Shown here in pieces: positions 18,488 to 25,849 of a stretch of 33,543 nt of DNA. The stretch covers positions 1,490-35,032 of the forward strand of contig JAPLFM010000303.1 in NCBI GenBank assembly GCA_026390675.1, given 5' to 3'. The position numbers and the translations under genes were made by a program. Origin of the DNA: Candidatus Kapaibacterium sp. GTDB taxonomy: Bacteria; Bacteroidota; Ignavibacteria; Kapaibacteriales; UBA2268. The notes under the pieces were generated by a model that searched no databases, had not been told where the DNA came from, and was given only the letters and a program-made list of their open reading frames with translations. Numbering within the stretch: position 1 is the stretch's first letter; each line of letters begins with the position of its first letter.

Positions 18488-19036
18488 ATGAGAATAATTA
18501 GTGGGATTTATGGCGGAAGAAAGCTTTTCCCCAAATTACCAAATTCTGTTAGGCCAACAACCGATTCAAATAAAGAATCAATATTTAATATTTTAACTAA
18601 TCATATTGATTTTGAAGGCAAAACAATATTAGATTTATTTGCAGGAAGTGGTTCTTTAGGTATTGAATCTTTAAGTAGAGGTGCTTCAAATTGCACTTTT
18701 GTAGAAAATGATTTTAATGTTATTAATTCACTTTCAGAATCACTAATCTCTTTAGGAACTATTAAAAACAAATTCGAATTAATTAAAAAAGATGCTTTAA
18801 GTTATACTAAATCTTGTAAATCTTCATTTGATTTAATTTTTTCAGACGCACCATATAATTTGAAAGTTTCCAATCAAATCTTAAATGAAATTATCAATAA
18901 CAATTTACTAAACAAGGATGGTTTGATAATGCTTGAATATGGAATAAATGAAATGGTTCTTCCTCAAAAAAGCTATAAAACAATAAATCAAAAAAAGTTA
19001 GGCGAAACTCAATTTTCGATATTTCTAAATTGCTAA
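18488..19036 (+). CDS. rsmD: 16S rRNA (guanine(966)-N(2))-methyltransferase
   Basis: MRIISGIYGGRKL..RPTTDSNKESIFNIL, LDLFAGSGSLGIESLSRGA, FDLIFSDAPYNL. Confidence 0.93.
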   Translation: MRIISGIYGGRKLFPKLPNSVRPTTDSNKESIFNILTNHIDFEGKTILDLFAGSGSLGIESLSRGASNCTFVENDFNVINSLSESLISLGTIKNKFELIKKDALSYTKSCKSSFDLIFSDAPYNLKVSNQILNEIINNNLLNKDGLIMLEYGINEMVLPQKSYKTINQKKLGETQFSIFLNC

Positions 19037-22000
19037 ATTGAATTTTTTAAGACTAAACTAAATTTTGACCCTTTTCCTATTTCTGATTCAACAAAAATAT
19101 CTGCGTCAAGATCTCTTGCAGTTCTTTTAGCTATAGCTAATCCTAAACCAGTACCTACAATAAGACCTATAACACTTTTAGATCTAAAAAATGGATTAAA
19201 AATACTACCTAGATCATCTTGACTTATTCCTGTACCTTTATCAATAACCTCTATTATAGTATTATCACTATCTTTTATTACATTAATTGTAATTTCTTCC
19301 AATTTAGAATATCTAATTGCATTTGTAATTAAGATATTTAACACTATTTTAAGGTTATTTGGATTTAAATAAAGTACTATGTCTTGACTACATTTTAGAA
19401 CTAAATTGTTTTTTTTGTTGTCAAAATTAATGAATTCATCTATTGTTTTTTGTAGCAGAGAGTATAAATTTACTTCTTTATTTCTAGAGTATTTTGCCTC
19501 ACTTTCCTGTGAGTTCATTTGTAGTGCATCATCAACAAATTTAGTTAGCAAATCTACTGATTTTTGTATTTTAATTAAATAGTCGTTTACTTTATCATAT
19601 CTTTCTTTAAGAATTGCAGCTTCAATTACATAAGTTGAAGATAAAATAACTGTCAATGGAGTACGATACTCATGTGAAATCATTGAGATAAAGTTTGACT
19701 TTATTTCATTTAAAACCTTTTCTTCTTGAAGTGCTATAAAAGTTTTCTCTTTTTCTAATTTCAAGTCAACTAAAATCAACTCTAAATCTTTAGTTTTTTC
19801 TATTACCTTTTGTTCTAAAGAGTCGTTTAATTTTTGTAATTGATTAATTGCATCTTTTCTTTTTCTAATGTTAATTACTACATTAAATAAAGCAAAAAAT
19901 AAAATACTTAATAATGGTAAATAAAAATAGATTTTTAAATATAAAGGTCTTTCTTTTTCAAAAGTAATTGAACTACCCTTTTCGTCAAATAGACCATAAG
20001 AGCTAAGAGCTTGTATCTGAAATCTATGGTTTCCATAAGAAAGTTCGTTGAAATTAATTTTTCTTTCCAAATTCCACTTTGACCAAGACCCATCGTCTAA
20101 TTTATATCTTATTGGTATTTGATCTTGTTGTCTTTTACCTAAATAAGAGAAAACATTCCAAGAAATTTCAATATTTCCTTTTGAATATAGTGGTGATTTA
20201 ATTTCTATTTTTGGTAGAGGATTGTGCTCTTCTTTTAAATCTAAAACATTAATACCTAATCCATTTGTTCCAATTACTATGCTATCTTTTTCAATTAAAA
20301 ATGACCAAATGTTATTTGTTTTTAAACCATTCAGTTTGTTAAAAGGTGTCAAAACATTGTTTTTAAATGAAAAAAGTCCTCTTTTACTTGAAATCCAAAG
20401 TTTTTGAGAAAAATTGTCAAATGAAATTTGCATTGCTTCAGTTACATCAAAATCTTTAAAAACCTCAGGATAAGTAACAGAATCATTTTGAATTAAACCC
20501 ACTGTTTGTTTGCCACCACCAAACCATAAGTTCCCTTTGTTATCTAAACAAAGAGTATAAATTACTGAATTAATTCCATTTGAATGATTCCACTTACTCC
20601 ATTTACCATTTTTAAGTCTAAAAATACCATTGACTGTACCAAACCATGTTGTACCGTTTTTTTCTACCAAAACATCATAAACTCTATCAGAAGATAAACC
20701 ATTAGTTTTGTCAAGAGTTTCTATTTTCCCACTTGGTTTAAGTTTGTACGCTCCCTTGCCTCTACTATAACTATTTTTTGACAAAGTCAAAAACCATATA
20801 TTCCCTTTAATATCTTCTTCAATTTTATGAACTGGAGCTTCGGGGAATCCTTCTTTTTTGCCAAAGTGTTGCCATTTATTTTGACTAAATTTATAAACAC
20901 CATCAAAGTTGCTCCCACTTGAAACCCATATATTACTTTTACTATCAACTAAAACAGAAGTTAACCCATCTATACTTTTACCATTTATTTTAGAAGTCAT
21001 TTTAAATTCTCTCTTGTTATTTAAAACTCCCAATCCATGATAAGATGCTAAATATAGATTGTTGGCATTATCCCTACACATTCCATTTATTGAAAGTTGA
21101 TTCAACTCTTTGACATCATTGTAATAATTCCATTTGCTACTACCTAACCTACATAAAAAGATATTGCTATTATCGTGAGTAAAAAGCAAATTGTTTTTTG
21201 TAAATAGTATGTCGCTTGCTACTTGCAACTGATCTGGTGTATTTGGATCTTTTAACTCAATTTTTATATCTTTTTTATTTACTTGGACATTGCCAAGCTT
21301 ATCAGTAATAAACAATTCATTGTTCAGATTAAGTGCATAAGAACTTATATGATCTGAATATGGAAAAATATTTTTTAAGAATGAATTCTTTTTATTGAAA
21401 ATCCATATTCCATTATAATCCTGTGGATAATCAACTCTTATATAATAGGAACCAGAATTATCAGCAATTATATCTTTAACCCATAATCTTTTAAAATCAA
21501 TTTTAAATATTTTTTTCCAAACTTCATTTTCAAAATAGTAAATATTTTTGTTTGTAGTAATCCATAAATTTTTATCGTTACTTTTAAAAATATCTTTAAT
21601 TGAACCATTTGCTTTTTCACTAAATTTTAAATAAGTTGAAGCCTGTTCATATTTATCTTTACTAGAAGTAAAGTACCAAATATCCTTTTCAGTTTTTAGA
21701 TCATAGCTTACACCAAAGTAGCTTCCTTCTTTAATTTCTAAAACATGAGAAAAAATTTTACCAATAGGTAACTTTGTTTTCTTAATCCCATATTTAGTGT
21801 ATTTATAAATGCATTGATTATAATAAAGATTAACCCCGTCATATTCATCTATTTCAATATCACCAATTCTAGAATACGGTAAATTAAAAGTATCTTTTAT
21901 CAAATTCCATTTATAATTATCATACCAAATCATTCCTTTAGATGTTTGTGCAAACACTGTCCCATTTTTTGTTTCAAAAAGATTAATTATTTGATTTGAA

Positions 22001-22155
22001 GGAAGACCTGAATATGTTCCAAATGTAGTCCAACGCCATTGTTCCGTTATTTTTTCTTTAATTGAGGAAAAAGGAAGTTCAGCAAAAAGATAATTATAGC
22101 TTATCATAGCTATTATTATTAGAATTAGAGTTTTATTTATTTTTAATTTATTCAA
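19033..22155 (-). CDS. Two-component sensor histidine kinase with beta-propeller and Y_Y_Y-type sensor region
   Basis: Repeated propeller-like units (NGTTWFGTVNGIFRLKNGKWSKW, KGNLWFGGG); IRYKLDDGSWSKW...YGNHRFQIQALSSYGLFDEKG; one TM; H-box ISMISHEYRTPLTV; HATPase VIDKGTGIS and GTGLGLAI. Start codon is TTG. Confidence 0.9.
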   Translation of the reverse strand: MNKLKINKTLILIIIAMISYNYLFAELPFSSIKEKITEQWRWTTFGTYSGLPSNQIINLFETKNGTVFAQTSKGMIWYDNYKWNLIKDTFNLPYSRIGDIEIDEYDGVNLYYNQCIYKYTKYGIKKTKLPIGKIFSHVLEIKEGSYFGVSYDLKTEKDIWYFTSSKDKYEQASTYLKFSEKANGSIKDIFKSNDKNLWITTNKNIYYFENEVWKKIFKIDFKRLWVKDIIADNSGSYYIRVDYPQDYNGIWIFNKKNSFLKNIFPYSDHISSYALNLNNELFITDKLGNVQVNKKDIKIELKDPNTPDQLQVASDILFTKNNLLFTHDNSNIFLCRLGSSKWNYYNDVKELNQLSINGMCRDNANNLYLASYHGLGVLNNKREFKMTSKINGKSIDGLTSVLVDSKSNIWVSSGSNFDGVYKFSQNKWQHFGKKEGFPEAPVHKIEEDIKGNIWFLTLSKNSYSRGKGAYKLKPSGKIETLDKTNGLSSDRVYDVLVEKNGTTWFGTVNGIFRLKNGKWSKWNHSNGINSVIYTLCLDNKGNLWFGGGKQTVGLIQNDSVTYPEVFKDFDVTEAMQISFDNFSQKLWISSKRGLFSFKNNVLTPFNKLNGLKTNNIWSFLIEKDSIVIGTNGLGINVLDLKEEHNPLPKIEIKSPLYSKGNIEISWNVFSYLGKRQQDQIPIRYKLDDGSWSKWNLERKINFNELSYGNHRFQIQALSSYGLFDEKGSSITFEKERPLYLKIYFYLPLLSILFFALFNVVINIRKRKDAINQLQKLNDSLEQKVIEKTKDLELILVDLKLEKEKTFIALQEEKVLNEIKSNFISMISHEYRTPLTVILSSTYVIEAAILKERYDKVNDYLIKIQKSVDLLTKFVDDALQMNSQESEAKYSRNKEVNLYSLLQKTIDEFINFDNKKNNLVLKCSQDIVLYLNPNNLKIVLNILITNAIRYSKLEEITINVIKDSDNTIIEVIDKGTGISQDDLGSIFNPFFRSKSVIGLIVGTGLGLAIAKRTARDLDADIFVESEIGKGSKFSLVLKNSI

Positions 22156-22156
22156 A

Positions 22157-23149
22157 CTATCTCATTAATAGGTTCATTTCAATTACCTTTTCTGCAATTT
22201 GAACAGCATTAGTTGCAGCACCTTTTCTTAAGTTGTCTGCAACAACCCACATATTAAAAGTATTAATTGAACTACTGTCTTCACGTATTCTACCTATATA
22301 AACTTCATCAGTATCATTAGCAATAAATGGTGTAGGATACTCTTCTTCACTTGGATTATCTAAAATCTTTATCCCTTCAAAACTTGATAAACACTTTTTA
22401 ATGTCACTTATAGCAAAGGGGTAATTTGTTTCTACATTTACAGATTCTGCGTGACCACCCAATATTGGTAATCTAACACATGTTACATTTATTTTTAAGT
22501 GGGGCAAATCTAATATTTTTTTACTTTCAGCCATCATTTTGTTTTCTTCAACAGAATTTAATGACTCATCTATAGGGTGAAATATAGCGTTAAAAGCAAT
22601 TTTATGTTTGTCTTTAGACTCACCTGTTTCAATCTCATAATTTAGTTTGTCCATACCTTTTTGACCAGCACCACTTATAGATTGATAAGTAGAACATATA
22701 ACTCTTTTCAAACCGTACAAATCGCTGATTGGTTTTAAAGCTACCATAAGTTGAATAGTAGAGCAATTAGGATTAGCAATAATTCCACTATGATTTCTTA
22801 AATGATTAGAGTTTACTTCAGGTACTACAAGGGGAGTATTTTCATTCAATCTCCAATAACTACTATTATCAATTGCTAAACATCTATTCTTAACTGCAAT
22901 AGGTGCATACAATTTACTAATATCACTACCAGCTGAAAACAAAGCTATATCTACATCATTAAATGAAAGTTCATTTAATTCTTCAATTATTAACTCTTTA
23001 CCTCTAAATATAATTTTTTCACCTGCAGATTTTGATGATGCAAGCAATTTTAGCGAAGTTAATGGAAAATCCCTTTCTTCTAATACTTGAATCATTTTTC
23101 TTCCAACCAATCCACTAGCACCAACAATAGCAATTTTTAACTCAATCAT
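22157..23149 (-). CDS. asd: Aspartate-semialdehyde dehydrogenase
   Basis: MIELKIAIVGASGLVGRKMIQVLEERDFPL; ANPNCSTIQLMVALKP; STYQSISGAGQKGMDKL; HLKINVTCVRLPILGGHAESV. Start set at the internal ATG (23149); the 33-residue extension in the ORF track lacks homologue character. Confidence 0.93.
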   Translation of the reverse strand: MIELKIAIVGASGLVGRKMIQVLEERDFPLTSLKLLASSKSAGEKIIFRGKELIIEELNELSFNDVDIALFSAGSDISKLYAPIAVKNRCLAIDNSSYWRLNENTPLVVPEVNSNHLRNHSGIIANPNCSTIQLMVALKPISDLYGLKRVICSTYQSISGAGQKGMDKLNYEIETGESKDKHKIAFNAIFHPIDESLNSVEENKMMAESKKILDLPHLKINVTCVRLPILGGHAESVNVETNYPFAISDIKKCLSSFEGIKILDNPSEEEYPTPFIANDTDEVYIGRIREDSSSINTFNMWVVADNLRKGAATNAVQIAEKVIEMNLLMR

Positions 23150-23226
23150 GAAATAATATAAATAAATGTAACAAATTATAACGCAAATTAAATAAATCTC
23201 ACCTCTTTTTAAAACTAATATGTTTA

Positions 23227-23249
23227 TTTGGCTAATAATATTAGCCAAA
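23227..23249. promoter_or_regulatory. Perfect 10-bp inverted repeat, possible operator or hairpin
   Basis: TTTGGCTAAT - AAT - ATTAGCCAAA, 77 bp upstream of the asd ATG. Confidence 0.5.
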
Positions 23250-23256
23250 AAGTTAT

Positions 23257-23270
23257 TATTTGTACAAATA
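23257..23270. promoter_or_regulatory. Perfect 14-bp palindrome
   Basis: TATTTGTACAAATA, adjacent to the 23227-23249 inverted repeat. Confidence 0.4.
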
Positions 23271-23649
23271 TGAACATAATATATTTTAGCTATTTTTTGA
23301 AATACAAAACAATTCGATTATTTTTTGATTTTAATTATTGCTTTATAATTATTTTTTTAGTTTTTGGTTTTTACAAATTGTGTTCATATTTAACCAACTG
23401 CATTTAATCAAGCATTTTATAAATTTGCATTTGTTGATAAGTAGCCATTAAGTAAAATCTATTTTTTGAACATTCAATTAATTAGAGTTCCCTCTATCCT
23501 TTGCTGTATCAGACTTTTACACACATACAAGTGTATAAAAAAAAGTTTGGCAAGCTATTTTCATTAGTAATCCTGTTGATAGAAAGTAAAATTGCTGAAA
23601 ATTTAAGTATTAAAGCAAATTACTTATACTTTAAAAAATGATTTTATTT

Positions 23650-23666
23650 TTGGCATAAGTGTTGTA
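23650..23666 (+). promoter_or_regulatory. Candidate sigma-54-like -24/-12 element (or overlapping TAnnTTTG element) upstream of flagellin
   Basis: TTGGCATAAGTGTTGTA aligns without gaps to YTGGCACGRNNNTTGCW with three mismatches, including -12 GC to GT. TATTTTTG (23645-23652) overlaps it. Confidence 0.25.
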
Positions 23667-23759
23667 TTGTTTAACACGTAGCCAAAATATGTTTTTAACA
23701 AAAATTTAGTTTTTTTTGTTTGAAACATCAATTTTGAAATAAATTTTATACATTCACAT

Positions 23760-23766
23760 GGAGGTG
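23760..23766 (+). promoter_or_regulatory. Strong Shine-Dalgarno sequence of first flagellin
   Basis: GGAGGTG ending 4 nt before the ATG at 23771. Confidence 0.75.
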
Positions 23767-23770
23767 AATT

Positions 23771-24706
23771 ATGGCTTACGCAGTTGGCGGGAACGCTAGA
23801 ATTCGCACAAATATTGCAGCTCAAAATGCATATAACGCTCTTGATACGTCGGCAAAAGATATATCATTGAGACAACTCCGCTTATCAACTGGTAAACGTA
23901 TTAATAATGCGGCAGATGATGTAGCTGGATATATTACTTCTCGTGCACTTTCTGCACGTAATGGCTCGCTTAAAGCTTCATTGAAAGCAGTTGGTGATGC
24001 TCAAAACTCTTCTTATATCATAATGGATTCACTAGAAAATATTGGTGATTTACTTAATAGTATAAAAAGTAATGTTGCTACTGCAGCTTCGGGTGCAATG
24101 GGAACAGATGAAAAAGTAGCTCTTGCAAAAGCAGCATATAGATTGGTTCAACAAGTTCAAACAGTTGTTTCTTCTACTGTTTTTGGTGGAAGACAATTAA
24201 TAGATGGTACTTTCTCGGCTGATTTCGTAATTGGTACTATGGCAAATCACAATTTGTTAACTTTAGCAGTAGATTTAACTACAAACAATGTTGATTTCAA
24301 TGTTGAAAGTAACAATTTTGATTTAAACTCTCTTAACGTTTCTAGTTTTGGTGGAGTTTCTGGTTTGGATATGAATGTATTTAATAATGTTAGCTCAACA
24401 GATCTTGGGATTTTCTCTAAAGGATCTATAGGTCAAACATTACTAAGCTTAGCTCATGCTATTGACAATGTTAGTAAAGTAGCATCTTATGTTGGTGGAG
24501 TAGTTAATAGACTAGATTCTCAAGAAGTTATTATTAATAGTCAAATAGTTAATTACAATGCAGCAATTTCTAGAATTGAAGATTCTGATGTGGCTAAAGA
24601 GCAATTAGAATTAGTTAAATCACAATTCTTGCAAAATGCTTCGTTAAGTTCATTGACTCAAGCAAATCAAAACACTCAAGCATTCTTACAATTATTACAA
24701 AGATAA
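23771..24706 (+). CDS. Flagellin, copy 1
   Basis: N-terminal D0/D1 RIRTNIAAQNAYNAL...LRLSTGKRINNAADDVAGYITS; C-terminal YNAAISRIEDSDVAKEQLELVKSQFLQNASLSSLTQANQNTQAFLQLLQR. Confidence 0.93.
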   Translation: MAYAVGGNARIRTNIAAQNAYNALDTSAKDISLRQLRLSTGKRINNAADDVAGYITSRALSARNGSLKASLKAVGDAQNSSYIIMDSLENIGDLLNSIKSNVATAASGAMGTDEKVALAKAAYRLVQQVQTVVSSTVFGGRQLIDGTFSADFVIGTMANHNLLTLAVDLTTNNVDFNVESNNFDLNSLNVSSFGGVSGLDMNVFNNVSSTDLGIFSKGSIGQTLLSLAHAIDNVSKVASYVGGVVNRLDSQEVIINSQIVNYNAAISRIEDSDVAKEQLELVKSQFLQNASLSSLTQANQNTQAFLQLLQR

Positions 24707-24772
24707 TTTTTGAATTTTGGTTTTATTTTTTGAGTGTTTTATTTTTAATTATTTTTATTTTAAGGTATTACT

Positions 24773-25708
24773 ATGCCATTTGCATCAGGTATGCTATCTC
24801 GCATACGTTCAAATGTATCAGCTGAAAATGCTTATAATTCGTTAGCGTCAGCAAGTTTGGATATATCGCAAAGACAACTTAGATTGTCAACTGGAAAGAG
24901 AATTAATAATGCTTCTGATGATGTAGCTGGATATATTACATCAAAAGCTTTAATTTCTAGAAATGGATCCTTGAAATCTGCAATAAAAACTGTAGGTGAT
25001 GGAAAGAATGTCGCTAATATTTCAATGGATGCCTACGAAGGTGTTAATAATTTAATAACATTGATTAAAGATTCGACAGCTTCAGCTTCTTCTGGAGCTT
25101 TAGGTACTGATGAAAAGGTTGCATTAGCTAAAGCTGCATATAGAATGGCTCAACAAATTCAGACTGTTGTTGATTCAACTGTATTTGGTGGTAGACAATT
25201 AATTGATGGAACATATTCAGCTGATTATTTTATTGGTACAAACAATAAAAGTTCTTTAATAACACTAAATATTGACTTGTCATTTAACAATACTGATTTT
25301 GACGTTTCTAGAAAAGATTTTAATATAAATTCTTTAACAACAAGTAATTTTGGTGGTGTTACAAATTTAGATTTAAAAGAGTTAAATAATATAACTTCTG
25401 AAGGTCTTGGAATTTTTGCTTCAACAGCAATTGGTTTGACTTTATTTAGTCTAGCTGAAGCTTTGAATAATGTTAATAAAGTAGGATCATATTTAGGTGG
25501 AATTTCAAATAGATTGGATTCTCAAGATTCTTTACTAAGTATTCAAATTACTAACTATAATGCTGCAATTTCAAGATTAGAAGATGCTGATGTAGCTCAA
25601 GAACAGCTATCATTAGTGAAATCACAATTCTTACAAACAGCATCATTGACTTCACTTTCTCAAGCAAACCAAAATCCAAATGGATTTTTGCAATTGATTA
25701 GGCAATAA
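24773..25708 (+). CDS. Flagellin, copy 2
   Basis: Paralogue of the preceding ORF with the same length (311 aa) and conserved terminal D0/D1 regions. Confidence 0.93.
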   Translation: MPFASGMLSRIRSNVSAENAYNSLASASLDISQRQLRLSTGKRINNASDDVAGYITSKALISRNGSLKSAIKTVGDGKNVANISMDAYEGVNNLITLIKDSTASASSGALGTDEKVALAKAAYRMAQQIQTVVDSTVFGGRQLIDGTYSADYFIGTNNKSSLITLNIDLSFNNTDFDVSRKDFNINSLTTSNFGGVTNLDLKELNNITSEGLGIFASTAIGLTLFSLAEALNNVNKVGSYLGGISNRLDSQDSLLSIQITNYNAAISRLEDADVAQEQLSLVKSQFLQTASLTSLSQANQNPNGFLQLIRQ

Positions 25709-25791
25709 TTTGAATTACACAATTTAATTGATTTTAGAATATTTGATGATTTAAAATGAATTTTGTTTTAATTAAACTTTCATTTAGTTAG

Positions 25792-25822
25792 TATTATTAT
25801 TAACTAGAATAATAATATTTTT
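25792..25822 (+). terminator. Possible AT-only hairpin terminator downstream of flagellin copy 2
   Basis: TATTATTATT - aactag - AATAATAATA - TTTTT. Confidence 0.4.
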
Positions 25823-25849
25823 GGTTTAGGAATTGACATTGACTTAATA

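Noticed and set aside
19033-19036. Overlap of rsmD and sensor kinase stop codons
   Set aside because: Short convergent overlaps of this type are common in compact genomes; no further signal seen.
23150-23248. 33-residue N-terminal extension of Asd in the ORF track
   Set aside because: Hydrophobic, low-complexity, includes half of the 23227-23249 palindrome; MIELKIAIVGASG from 23149 is a typical Asd N-terminus.
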